Shown here: in pieces, positions 17,809 to 27,853 of the stretch
Layout of the letters: every line of letters begins with the position of its first letter
How positions within the stretch are numbered: position 1 is the stretch's first letter
Assembly: GCA_044235645.1 (NCBI GenBank)
Contig: JBIIHQ010000006.1
Span: 100,382-164,381, forward strand
Source: OMIW01 sp044235645
GTDB lineage: Bacteria > Bdellovibrionota_C > UBA2361 > OMIW01
Direction of reading: 5' to 3'
Length of the DNA stretch: 64,000 nucleotides
The notes under the pieces: model-generated
Database searches by the model: none
Told to the model about the DNA's origin: nothing
The model's input: the letters and a program-made list of their open reading frames with translations, nothing else
Made by a program: the position numbers and the translations under genes

Positions 17809-19473
17809 ATGACTACGCACCAAGATCAGGGAAGCGATAAAAAAGCAAACAACATCCGAGCTACTGGAGGAAATTTCCCCCCATCCCCGCCGTCTCACGA
17901 AGAGCTCAACGGACCAGACGGCGACCACTACGTTGATGTGTACACCGTCAAGGCACTGAGATGGGCGGCCAAAAGGCTCGACTCCCTCCTTCGAACCCTC
18001 GAGGACGATAACGAACGGGTTAATCGGATTACAGAGCTACTCAAATCCGCAACCGAAGCTTTACCATCACCAGAGGACAGGTTGCGAGCCGAAGACCGGC
18101 AGTCAGTTACTCCACCAATGACATACCCCGACATGCAGGCGCTCTCATTGCCTCATTCGAGACAGATCCACCCTCTTCGTCCCGTACCTGATACCGCATT
18201 CAGCTCATGGCTCGAGGTAATGGAACAGATTGATCCGCTCGCTCATGCTTTCGAAGCTGCCCTTATCGAAGCTCGGGAGCGCTTTGGTTCCGTTCAAATA
18301 TCGGTTTCGGTGCCGGATTATGGGTTCGTAGACGACAAGCAATCTGTGCGGCTAGCAGCAGTCCCATCATTGCCTGTTCCCCATCACTCCGACCAGTGGC
18401 TTGCTGGTTACGACGATCCTGTCGCAGCGATCTTCGACAGTACCCACCTTACCCCTCATCACCTTTCTGAGAGAGGATTTCGCGCGGTAATAACGGTCCC
18501 CGACTATCGCGGAGATCGTGATCAAAACTTTCTCGACCAGCCAACGGCTCAATTTAGGAATAGATCGAACAGGTGTCGGGGCCACGTTCCCGAAGGTCAT
18601 CTATTGTTGGCTACCCTCACCCACAACGACCGTAAGGGTTGCTTTGAACTCAAATTCGGAAATATGTGCCGCCCCGAGGTGCAGGATGGTTTTCCCGATT
18701 GTCGGATTATTGCGGACGGAAAAATTGACGGAGCGCAGATCGCGCGTATTCTCTCTCAGCACTTCAAATCCGCGGGGGAAGCGAATCTGGTGGCCCACAA
18801 GGAGGGGATTTTGCCCGCCATCACGATTAGAACGCGAAGCTCCGACGAACCTCTTCCCGGCCCATATCTCATACTCTCCCACTGCCTCAACGCACTTGCG
18901 GACGCAGCAGCTGAAGCGGCCTCTCCTCAGACTACTCGAGGTGGAATATGGCTTTTTCCACGGTCGCAGCAACCCGAGAACTCACCTCCCAAGGTCGAGC
19001 GGCCGGAGCTTTGGGAAATCAGTCAAGAGGTGCATCGACTTAGCGAGGCTTACCACATCCGAACACTTCTTCCGCGGCTCGAGACACTTACTGATGCCTG
19101 CTCTCTTATTCCACTCTACGATGCTCCCGTGTTACGTCGGGCGGGGGGGCAGGCATTCGCGCTCGCTGATGCCAGCTCGCCCCCGTCTTACCTCTCCCCT
19201 GCAGCACACATCTGGCTCTATCGAACTGTTAAGCTTTTGCAGGAGGAGGTTGGTAAGCCGACACGCCCATTCTTTACCTTTAATCATAAACTCCAGAATA
19301 TCGATCAAGCCCTCCCCTTCGAACCGACTCGAGAGGGCAAACCGTTTCTCGATTTTTATCGTCTTGTTCAGCAGCTGAGAGAATCAGAAGACTACGGTGA
19401 TCCCGAAATCCGCCGGAGGCATGCGCAAGTCGCAATCGACGGGATTAAGGAGGCTTTCAAGCCTCCTTCATAA
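17809..19473 (+). CDS. hypothetical protein, 554 aa, no family recognised
   Basis: Start chosen at ATG 17809 because GAGGA lies 9 nt upstream; the frame is open further up but without support. The protein is soluble with no signal peptide or membrane helix. The N-terminal 40 residues are Ser/Pro/Asn-rich and disordered-looking, followed by a helical segment (about 50-100: VYTVKALRWAAKRLDSLLRTLEDDNERVNRITELLKSA). The rest is mixed alpha/beta with no nucleotide-binding or catalytic motif that I recognise. The gene is convergent with a RuvC-like nuclease. Function unknown. Confidence 0.75.
   Translation: MTTHQDQGSDKKANNIRATGGNFPPSPPSHEELNGPDGDHYVDVYTVKALRWAAKRLDSLLRTLEDDNERVNRITELLKSATEALPSPEDRLRAEDRQSVTPPMTYPDMQALSLPHSRQIHPLRPVPDTAFSSWLEVMEQIDPLAHAFEAALIEARERFGSVQISVSVPDYGFVDDKQSVRLAAVPSLPVPHHSDQWLAGYDDPVAAIFDSTHLTPHHLSERGFRAVITVPDYRGDRDQNFLDQPTAQFRNRSNRCRGHVPEGHLLLATLTHNDRKGCFELKFGNMCRPEVQDGFPDCRIIADGKIDGAQIARILSQHFKSAGEANLVAHKEGILPAITIRTRSSDEPLPGPYLILSHCLNALADAAAEAASPQTTRGGIWLFPRSQQPENSPPKVERPELWEISQEVHRLSEAYHIRTLLPRLETLTDACSLIPLYDAPVLRRAGGQAFALADASSPPSYLSPAAHIWLYRTVKLLQEEVGKPTRPFFTFNHKLQNIDQALPFEPTREGKPFLDFYRLVQQLRESEDYGDPEIRRRHAQVAIDGIKEAFKPPS
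19447..19468. terminator. bidirectional hairpin between convergent genes
   Basis: AAGGAGGC/GCCTCCTT with a TTTCAA loop forms a perfect inverted repeat overlapping the 3' end of the 554-aa gene and just before the stop of the convergent RuvC-like gene. No long T-run follows on either strand. Confidence 0.4.
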
Positions 19474-19475
19474 AC

Positions 19476-20099
19476 CTATGACCCAACCCCTACCCCGCGG
19501 CGCCTCCCTCCTCGCGGAGCAAAGAGCTCAGTTATCTTGGCACCTGCCAGCACCGCCGAGCGTATGCGGGTCACCGCGAGGTGACCAACGAGGAGTGCGT
19601 CGACGATATCTTGATTTCGGCCGAGATTTGGCGACGTCGCATCGAAACCGATCGCTGCGAGCTGTTGCCCAAAAAGAGACCGCGCTACCTCGACCGCCGA
19701 AGCTTTGACGGTATCGCGTTTTTTTTGAGCACCCCGCATACCAAGGAGCTCGTGATGGATTGAACGGGGATTTATTCTTCCTGGTACCTGCGCTCCCCGG
19801 AGTCGCGACAACACTTCAAACATCGCCCGTACCTGCTCCACTTTCGTCGCAGCATTCGGGTCGCGCATCGTCGTGGGCATCTCACAGACGACAACATCAT
19901 CATCACCGATATCACACCGCTCGAGGGTCTGGAGCACCTTGCGCTGCAGGTCGGCAAGCCGCTCGGGCAACACGTGATGAGGCGGTAAGGCACGAAGATT
20001 TCCTACCCCAAGGATTGCACAGTCGATCACTCGAAAGAGCGCCCATCCCGAACAGGTTAGGCTGGGGTCGACAGCAAGAAGGTGGCGAGGATAGGGCAT
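19476..20099 (-). CDS. RuvC-like RNase H-fold nuclease
   Basis: 207 aa from ATG 20099. The RuvC fold is indicated by the first beta-strand motif LLAVDPSLTCSGWALF (Asp11), the second-acid motif VVVCEMP (Glu about 75), a Lys-rich helix (KKRDTVKASAVEVARSLFG) like RuvC's KkqVq segment, and the terminal acidic helix GRNQDIVDALLVGHL. RuvC resolves Holliday junctions with RuvAB; no ruvA or ruvB is adjacent and the C-terminal tail is longer than usual, so this may be a divergent or specialised member rather than the housekeeping enzyme. Confidence 0.65.
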   Translation of the reverse strand: MPYPRHLLAVDPSLTCSGWALFRVIDCAILGVGNLRALPPHHVLPERLADLQRKVLQTLERCDIGDDDVVVCEMPTTMRDPNAATKVEQVRAMFEVLSRLRGAQVPGRINPRSIHHELLGMRGAQKKRDTVKASAVEVARSLFGQQLAAIGFDATSPNLGRNQDIVDALLVGHLAVTRIRSAVLAGAKITELFAPRGGRRRGVGVGS

Positions 20100-20380
20100 G
20101 TGAGTCAAGGGTGGACAGAGATGGGGTGCAGCCAAGGAGGAGTGAGCGGAAAACCCCACCCGCGCGCTCGACCACCCCCCTATGATGGCAGAGCTTACCT
20201 CCGCTGCCTACACCCCGAACACCAAACGCCGTCTATCCGTCGGTGACGTTGACCTGAAGCCCAAGGTTCCGTAGTCTTCTGGGGTCTTTCAGCCCTTTGT
20301 GGCAGAGATAGCGGGGGGAGTTCACATAGGACGACGTAACACCATCACCCCTCGCACAACCTTTACCGGATGATCGCATC

Positions 20381-21328
20381 ATGGACCACGATACCCTTGC
20401 TGACCTATACCGACGGATGTTGCGAATTCGCCGATTTGAAGAAGAGGCGGCCCGATTGTACACCGAGCGAAAGATTGGAGGCTTTCTCCACCTCTACATA
20501 GGACAGGAAGCGGTCGCTGTGGGTGCTGTTTCGGTTCTTGAAGATAAGGACCAAATAATCACCGCCTATCGTTGTCACGGACACTACCTCGCGCGGGGGG
20601 GGAGCTCCCGGGAGGGAATGGCCGAGCTGTTGGGGAGAGAGACTGGGTGCTCCAAGGGTCGGGGCGGTTCGATGCATTTCTACGATGCCAGCAGGAACTT
20701 CTTCGGCGGATGGGGGATCATCGGAGCGCAGATCCCAGTAGCCGCGGGAATGGCGTTCGCGAATATCGTCAACGAGACCGGGGGCGTCGTCCTCTGCTTT
20801 CTCGGGGATGGCGCAATCAACATTGGCCCGTTCCATGAGGGGCTCGCATTGGCATCGCTCTGGAAGCTACCCGTCGTCTACATAATCGAGAACAATTATT
20901 TCGCTATGGGCACTCCGCTCGAGAAAACTGCGGCCACTGACGATCTCTCGATTCGGGCGCTCGGCTATCCGATGGCGCGCGATACCGTCGATGGTCACGA
21001 CATCTTCAAAGTTCGTAGCTGCATACTCGATGCCGTCCGGCGGGCTCGCGACAAACGCCAACCTACCCTCATTGAGGCCCGCACCTACCGCTATCGCGGA
21101 CACTCGATGGCAGATCCCGCGACGTATCGAAGTAAAGCCGATGTGGACGAGTGGCGCTCCCGTGATCCGATAGCGACCCTCGGATCAAAGATCGATGCAC
21201 TCGGGCTGCAAGTAACACGAGAGAAGATTGACGCTGAGATTGAAGCAGAGATACTCGACGCCGTGGCATTTGCTGAAGCATCACCGATGCCTGACCCCGC
21301 CACTGTTGGCGATTACGTCATGGCGTAG
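20381..21328 (+). CDS. pdhA: pyruvate dehydrogenase E1 component, alpha subunit
   Basis: 315-aa thiamine-diphosphate subunit of the 2-oxo acid dehydrogenase E1 heterotetramer, which decarboxylates pyruvate and reductively acetylates the E2 lipoyl group. The ThDP/Mg motif begins with GDGAINIGPFHEGLALASLW and ends in IIENNYFAMGT (about 142-172). The loop YRYRGHSMADPATYRS matches the E1-alpha regulatory/active-site loop. The beta subunit follows after 105 bp. The Tyr-Arg-Cys-His-Gly-His segment favours pyruvate over branched-chain substrates, but substrate choice is inferred. Confidence 0.9.
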   Translation: MDHDTLADLYRRMLRIRRFEEEAARLYTERKIGGFLHLYIGQEAVAVGAVSVLEDKDQIITAYRCHGHYLARGGSSREGMAELLGRETGCSKGRGGSMHFYDASRNFFGGWGIIGAQIPVAAGMAFANIVNETGGVVLCFLGDGAINIGPFHEGLALASLWKLPVVYIIENNYFAMGTPLEKTAATDDLSIRALGYPMARDTVDGHDIFKVRSCILDAVRRARDKRQPTLIEARTYRYRGHSMADPATYRSKADVDEWRSRDPIATLGSKIDALGLQVTREKIDAEIEAEILDAVAFAEASPMPDPATVGDYVMA

Positions 21329-21433
21329 TCAGGCGAGGGGCAAGAAACGCTGAAGGCAGCAATACCAAATAAAATACTAGTTTCCTGCGCGTGGCGTTAT
21401 CAAGAAAACGCGATGGTCTCCGGGGGACGGTGA

Positions 21434-22423
<990 letters not shown>

Positions 22424-22432
22424 GAATTCCGA

Positions 22433-22458
22433 AGTGAGCGAGACTCACTGTCATTTTT
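22433..22458 (+). terminator. rho-independent terminator of pdhAB
   Basis: AGTGAG 22433-22438 pairs with CTCACT 22444-22449 (5-nt loop), with TTTTT at 22454-22458. Confidence 0.65.
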
Positions 22459-22609
22459 ACCCTCCGCTTTGTGTTTCCAAGGTCAGAGCTGGGGGGTGCA
22501 TCCCCTTCTGTCTCCTGGCGAGGAACAGGTTTGTACCGTAAGGATCGGGCGACGTTTCGCCGGCCTTTATCACTCTCTTTGGCATGCATCGAGCTGGCAA
22601 CCGTCCCAC

Positions 22610-24340
22610 ATGCGAAACTCCTCGCCCCGATCCCCACGTACAACTATCCAGCTTCGAGCTTGGCAACAGGAGGCTTTCGGCGTTTATCGTGATGCGGTGA
22701 CCCGTGGCGAGCGATCTATCCTCTGGGAAGCGACCCCTGGAGCTGGGAAGACGACCGCTGCTCTCGCTGTGTGCCTCCATCAGCATCGACGACTCCGAAC
22801 ACCCACCATTCTTGTCATCGTCCCAACCGCTCACCTGAAAATTCAATGGGCTCGCGCTGCCGGGGCAGTCGGGTTAAATCTTGAGATCTCAATTACCAAG
22901 GATGGAGCGCCTCGCGATCGGGAGACTCACGGATACGTCGTCACATATCAGCAGATCGCTCAAGACCCCTCTTTCTTTCGAACAATCGCGCGACAGTCAT
23001 GCACTGTACTCGACGAGGTACACCACGCAGGCGATGGGCTTTCATGGGGAGATGCTATTCTCTTCACCCTCGCTGAAGCGCGATTCGTATTATGCCTCAG
23101 TGGTACCCCCTTCCGAAGCGATAACGCCGCTATTCCCTTCGTTCGGTACGACGAGTCCGGAGTGAGTAGTGCTGATTATGCGTACGGCTACTCCCGTGCT
23201 GTTGAAGAGGGAGTATGCCGACCCACCGCGTTCCTTACGTACGGAGGAGAAGTATCATGGCGAGATGATGGAGGGGAGGTAGTCGCAGCCTTTTCAGATC
23301 CTCTCGATCCGGTTGCCTCTGCTCGACGACTGCGCGCTGCAGTGAGCGCTGAGAGTGGATGGATGACTCCTCTTCTCCGCGATGCTCATCGCCTTCTGCT
23401 GGCAACCAGAGAACAGAACCCACATGCTGGTGGCCTTGTCGTTACGGCAAATCAATCGCAGGCACGAAAGCTGAGCCGAGCCCTCGCCTCTATCACCGGC
23501 GAAAAACCGGTTCTCGTGCTCTCAGAAGATAGCGATGCCGCTGAGAATCTGAAGCGATATACCGAATCAAGCGAACCGTGGTTAGTTGCGTGCAACATGG
23601 TGAGCGAAGGGGTCGATATTCCCCGGCTTCAAGTCGGAGTCTACGCAACAACTGTTCGGACTAAGATGTATTTTCGGCAATTTATCGGAAGACTAGTCCG
23701 GACCCGTTACCACCCTCACCGAAGTGAAAAATCGGTGGCCGCGATTGCCTATTGCTACCTTCCCGCAGATCCCACCCTTAAGCAGCTCGCCTATGATATA
23801 GAAAGCGAGATTAAGCACTGCATCGATCATCGTGACCGGGAGGGGGTACGAGAGGATTTCACGGAGCGACCTGAGCGCTCGGAGCCGATAGCCTCTTTGT
23901 GGGAGGTTCTCGAATCAACCAATGATGGGCTGCAATCAGTCATCGTCCATGGGGCTGTCGTCAACGGGAGCAAAGTGAGTTCGGGGACGATACTCCCCGT
24001 TGAAGGAACCCTGGGGAACTCATGCTCTCTGCTCCCAATCCCAACCCACCCCCTTACCTCTTCCCCCGGACAGGGAATCGATGTTCAGATGCTGATATCA
24101 GAACAGGTCGCCGAAAGGCTTACCCAAAAACGCGCCCATACAGAGACAAAAGCCGCTCTAACACGAGAGATTAGGCGACTGGTTGCTCTTTGCCACCGCC
24201 GCCTTAATCGCTCACATGCAACGATCTACGCCCAGCTTAATAGCCACCAGGGGATACAAAGCCAAGCGAACTGTTCTGAAAATGAGCTCCAACAACGAAT
24301 CGCGTTATTGAACGGAATGATCGCGGGCTCCTTCGGTTGA
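22610..24340 (+). CDS. superfamily II DEVH-box helicase
   Basis: 576 aa from ATG 22610; the frame is open upstream to 22469 but that part looks non-coding. Motif I is EATPGAGKTT. Motif II is VLDEVHHAGDG, motif III LSGTPFR, and motif VI lies in the segment YFRQFIGRLVRTR (Q-x-x-G-R-x-x-R). This is the layout of a DEAD/ResIII-type helicase related to the SSL2/RadD/YejH group. The C-terminal about 130 residues are helical and charged and have no recognised domain. It probably acts in DNA repair or nucleic-acid remodelling; no nuclease or methylase neighbour suggests a restriction system. Confidence 0.85.
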   Translation: MRNSSPRSPRTTIQLRAWQQEAFGVYRDAVTRGERSILWEATPGAGKTTAALAVCLHQHRRLRTPTILVIVPTAHLKIQWARAAGAVGLNLEISITKDGAPRDRETHGYVVTYQQIAQDPSFFRTIARQSCTVLDEVHHAGDGLSWGDAILFTLAEARFVLCLSGTPFRSDNAAIPFVRYDESGVSSADYAYGYSRAVEEGVCRPTAFLTYGGEVSWRDDGGEVVAAFSDPLDPVASARRLRAAVSAESGWMTPLLRDAHRLLLATREQNPHAGGLVVTANQSQARKLSRALASITGEKPVLVLSEDSDAAENLKRYTESSEPWLVACNMVSEGVDIPRLQVGVYATTVRTKMYFRQFIGRLVRTRYHPHRSEKSVAAIAYCYLPADPTLKQLAYDIESEIKHCIDHRDREGVREDFTERPERSEPIASLWEVLESTNDGLQSVIVHGAVVNGSKVSSGTILPVEGTLGNSCSLLPIPTHPLTSSPGQGIDVQMLISEQVAERLTQKRAHTETKAALTREIRRLVALCHRRLNRSHATIYAQLNSHQGIQSQANCSENELQQRIALLNGMIAGSFG

Positions 24341-24377
24341 GTGGGTAGTAACTCTCACCTCTCCCCGTTGCCCATAA

Positions 24378-25193
24378 TCAAAGCCCCACAAACTTTTTAA
24401 ACGCACGCACGGTTGCCTGACGACCTACCGAGGCGATTGACTCGTGCAACGGAATGCTCTTTGGGCAGGCTTTGACACAGTTCTGGGCGTTCCCGCAATC
24501 CTCAACGCCGCCGTTCCCCATGACCGAATCGAGTCGCTCATCGCTCTGGTAGGCACCCGTGGGGTGACTATTGAAGAGACGCACCTGGTTAATCGTTTGC
24601 GCTCCGACAAAGTTGTTATCGATCGCAAATTGCGGACAAACCTGGAGGCAAACCCCGCACGTCATACACGTTGACATCACATACCGCTCGCGCACCTCGG
24701 CAGGATTCTGTCGGGGTCCTGGCCCTAAATCGTGGCTCCCATCAATCTCGACCCAAGCTTTGACCCGCTTAAGATTCTCAAACATCCGGCTTCTATCAAC
24801 TGCCAGGTCCCGCACCACCGGGAATTTGTTCATCGGTTCCAGCGTGATGGGCTGTTCGAGCTGATCGACGAGCGCAGTACACCCCTGCCTCGCCTTCCCA
24901 TTAACCACCATCGAGCAGGCCCCACACACACTCTCCAAACATCCTGAATCATAGACGATGGGGCATGCCCGTTTCCCCGTGATATCAACCGGATTTTTTC
25001 TAAGCTCCATCAGAAGCGAGAGGACGTTGTGTCCCGGCTGATAGGGCACCTCGAAATCCTGCCAGTAGGGCAGTGCACTCGGATTGTCCTGTCGCTTTAC
25101 CCTCACCCGAATCTTTCGGCCACTGTGGCCGGCAACAGTATGCGAATGTGACGAGTTACTTGGTGCCGATGTGCTTTCTTCTGCATGACTCAT
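24378..25193 (-). CDS. sdhB: succinate dehydrogenase iron-sulfur subunit
   Basis: 271 aa. It carries electrons from SdhA to the quinone site. The [2Fe-2S] ligands are in DSGCLESVCGACSMVVNG with a further Cys in GKARQGC. The [4Fe-4S] and [3Fe-4S] motifs are CMTCGVCLQVCPQ and CGNAQNCVKACPKSIPL. A 40-residue Ser/His-rich N-terminal extension is not typical of the E. coli enzyme. It is the last gene of mdh-sdhC-sdhA-sdhB. Confidence 0.95.
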   Translation of the reverse strand: MSHAEESTSAPSNSSHSHTVAGHSGRKIRVRVKRQDNPSALPYWQDFEVPYQPGHNVLSLLMELRKNPVDITGKRACPIVYDSGCLESVCGACSMVVNGKARQGCTALVDQLEQPITLEPMNKFPVVRDLAVDRSRMFENLKRVKAWVEIDGSHDLGPGPRQNPAEVRERYVMSTCMTCGVCLQVCPQFAIDNNFVGAQTINQVRLFNSHPTGAYQSDERLDSVMGNGGVEDCGNAQNCVKACPKSIPLHESIASVGRQATVRAFKKFVGL

Positions 25194-25276
25194 GGTGATG
25201 GTGCTCCTTTTATCTCGTGATCAGATGAGTTCGCTAACCTGTTCCGCTAACAGCCTAATAGCCGCCACAAGCGAAA

Positions 25277-27040
25277 CTATGCAGATGCTGTCTTATCCAC
25301 GTTATATACTCGTTTCCGGGGAGGTATAAATCGGATATCGACCTCTTCATAGCTGAGCTGCGGACCGGCTGGGCTGTAGGCCGCCTTTGTTGTCTTGAGC
25401 CAGTTTTCATCATCACGCTCAGGGAACTCTGGTTTATAATGGGCACCCCGACTCTCATCCCGCTGCAACGCCCCCTCGACGATCGCGTGAGCGAGATCAA
25501 GTCCGTTGGTGAGCTGATTAACAAAGAGCAGCTCTTGATTATAAACCGAGGTTGAGCTTCCGATTCCCACCCGACCGACCCTCTCCTTGAGCTCAAGGAT
25601 CTTTTCGATACCGCCCCTCAGCTCGTCGTTTCGTCGAACCACGGTGACGTTGTTGGTCATCATCTGACCAAGCTCTTGATGTATGACATAGGCGTTTTCC
25701 GTCCCCCGCATCTGGGCTATTTCGTCAAGCCGAGCGGTCATCCGTCGTTCCTCCGCGTCAAATATCGACGATTCTGAGTCGCAGCTCCGCTGCTTGAGCC
25801 CCTTGCAGTACTGAGCGATCTTTGGTCCCCCCTTGAGGCCATCGAACGTACAGCTCAAAAGTGCGTTAGCTCCCAGCCGATTTGCTCCGTGATACTCAAA
25901 ATTGCACTCTCCCCCGGCAAAAAGGCCAGGAATATTGGTCATCAGGTTATAATCAACCCACAAGCCACCCATCGTGTAGTGCATCCCTGGGAATATCTTC
26001 ATCGGAACCTTCCGCGGGTCATCGCCGACGAACGTCTCATAAATCTCGAGAATCGCGCCGAGTCGCTTATCGAGAAAGTCACGTGAGAGGTGGCTCAGGT
26101 CGAGATACACCATATTGTCGCCGTTGACCCCGAGCTTCTGACGAACACAGACATCGAAGATTTCTCGCGTTGCGATATCGCGGGGAACGAGGTTACCGTA
26201 GGCAGGATATTTCTCCTCCAGGAAATACCACGGCTTGCCATCTTTATAGGTCCAAACTCGTCCCCCCTCACCTCTCGCCGACTCACTCATCAGCCGTAGT
26301 TTATCGAGACCAGGGATGGCGGTCGGATGAACCTGAATGAACTCCCCATTCGCGTAATACGCTCCCTGCTGGTATGCACTCGCGTGAGAAGAGCCGGTGT
26401 TGACCACTGAGTTCGTCGATTTTCCGAAGAGCATACCGATACCACCGGTACACAGCATTACCGCATCGGCGCGAAACGCCTTAACCTCCCGATTAACGAG
26501 ATTTACCGCCGTGATCCCACGACATACGCCATGACTGTCCTTCACCAACGACAGAAACTCCCAGTATTCGAACTTCTGCACCTGCCCCAACACCTCGCGA
26601 CGGCGTACCTGTTCATCGAGTGCATACAATAGCTGCTGCCCCGTGCTCGCTCCAGCGAACGCAGTGCGGTGGTGTTTAGTCCCCCCAAATCGTCGAAAAT
26701 CGAGATTCCCCTCGGCGGTTCGATTAAAGGGGACCCCGAGCCGGTCAAAGAGGAAGATGATGTCGGGCGCCATGGCGGTCATCTCTTTGACCGGCTCCTG
26801 ATTGGCCAGAAAATCCCCACCATAGATGGTGTCATCAAAATGCTCGCCAACCGAATCCCCTTCTCCCCGGATATTCACCGCAGCGTTGATACCCCCTTGG
26901 GCACACACCGAGTGGGACCGTTTCACCGGGACCACTGAGAACACCTTGACCGAGGCTCCTAGCTCAGCGAGCTTCATAGTCGCCGCCAATCCTGCCAAAC
27001 CTCCGCCAACAACGATAACTTCAAACGGGGATGATGCCAT
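25277..27040 (-). CDS. sdhA: succinate dehydrogenase flavoprotein subunit
   Basis: 587 aa. The FAD-binding VVGGGLAGLAATMKLAELG is near residue 10 and the RSHSVCAQGGINAA segment contains the His expected to bind FAD covalently. The substrate-site signatures HPTAIPG, GEGGR and 'MHYTMGGLWVDY' and the catalytic Arg region R-D-I-A-T-R-E-I are present. Like the B. subtilis/Wolinella-type enzymes, it is encoded with a one-protein membrane anchor. Confidence 0.97.
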   Translation of the reverse strand: MASSPFEVIVVGGGLAGLAATMKLAELGASVKVFSVVPVKRSHSVCAQGGINAAVNIRGEGDSVGEHFDDTIYGGDFLANQEPVKEMTAMAPDIIFLFDRLGVPFNRTAEGNLDFRRFGGTKHHRTAFAGASTGQQLLYALDEQVRRREVLGQVQKFEYWEFLSLVKDSHGVCRGITAVNLVNREVKAFRADAVMLCTGGIGMLFGKSTNSVVNTGSSHASAYQQGAYYANGEFIQVHPTAIPGLDKLRLMSESARGEGGRVWTYKDGKPWYFLEEKYPAYGNLVPRDIATREIFDVCVRQKLGVNGDNMVYLDLSHLSRDFLDKRLGAILEIYETFVGDDPRKVPMKIFPGMHYTMGGLWVDYNLMTNIPGLFAGGECNFEYHGANRLGANALLSCTFDGLKGGPKIAQYCKGLKQRSCDSESSIFDAEERRMTARLDEIAQMRGTENAYVIHQELGQMMTNNVTVVRRNDELRGGIEKILELKERVGRVGIGSSTSVYNQELLFVNQLTNGLDLAHAIVEGALQRDESRGAHYKPEFPERDDENWLKTTKAAYSPAGPQLSYEEVDIRFIPPRKRVYNVDKTASA

Positions 27041-27102
27041 ACCGAAATACCCTGGTAGTGTAAGATATCACAGAAAATCAGTTTTCTTCGACCTTCTCCC
27101 GA

Positions 27103-27798
27103 TTAAATGCCAAGAGAGGTGAGAATACTCTGCTTGAAGACAAAGGCGGATAGAATATCAATGCCGACTATCGAAAGAATCGCAAAGATCGCCATGCTAA
27201 CGCACGCAAGTCGCTTCTGTCCGACATCAGACCGGACCAGCCCCCACGTTATCGAGAAGCTCCACAGACCATTCGAGAAGTGGTACACCACCGATATGAT
27301 CCCGGCGATATAAAGCGCGAACACCCACGGCACCGACAGCTTGGTCGCCATATCCTGAAAGGTGATCTCGCGGCCCGCAATAAAAAGTGCCCAAAACCGG
27401 GTGGACACCACGTGGTAGGCGATATAGAAAAACGCCACTATCCCCGTGATCCGTTGGAGAACATACGCGATATTCCGGCTGTGGGTGTATTGGGCGACCA
27501 CGGGACGCGACGCTCTTGTGATATAAATACCATAGACGGAATGAAAGATGAGTGGGAGAAGAAGCAACGCCCACTCAGCCACCATCAGGTACGGCATCGA
27601 GGCTATCTTCTCAACGGTTTCGTTGAATGCCTCAGCCCCGCGACGCGCCGAGGCATTCTCGAAAAAATGGAACAGCAGAAATCCTCCGAGCGGCACAATC
27701 CCAGTAAGTGAATGGAGCCGTCGGAGAAGAAATGATTTATCAGCTGAAGAGAGCGCGCATCCTCCGGAGGAGGCTTCCGCTGCGGAAGTCGCTGTCAT
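27103..27798 (-). CDS. sdhC: succinate dehydrogenase cytochrome b558 membrane subunit
   Basis: 231 aa from ATG 27798. Five transmembrane helices hold candidate haem-ligand histidines: RRLHSLTGIVPLGGFLLFHFFENA, ALLLLPLIFHSVYGIYI, GIVAFFYIAYHVVSTRFW, ALYIAGIISVVYHFSNGLWSF and MAIFAILSIVGIDIL. This is the single-subunit, di-haem b558 anchor found in Bacillus, Bacteroidota and delta-proteobacteria; no separate SdhD exists. It lies 55 bp after mdh. Confidence 0.9.
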   Translation of the reverse strand: MTATSAAEASSGGCALSSADKSFLLRRLHSLTGIVPLGGFLLFHFFENASARRGAEAFNETVEKIASMPYLMVAEWALLLLPLIFHSVYGIYITRASRPVVAQYTHSRNIAYVLQRITGIVAFFYIAYHVVSTRFWALFIAGREITFQDMATKLSVPWVFALYIAGIISVVYHFSNGLWSFSITWGLVRSDVGQKRLACVSMAIFAILSIVGIDILSAFVFKQSILTSLGI

Positions 27799-27853
27799 GA
27801 TGTACCTCGTCTCAGATTGTACGATACTACCACCGACTGAACATGGTGATGAA

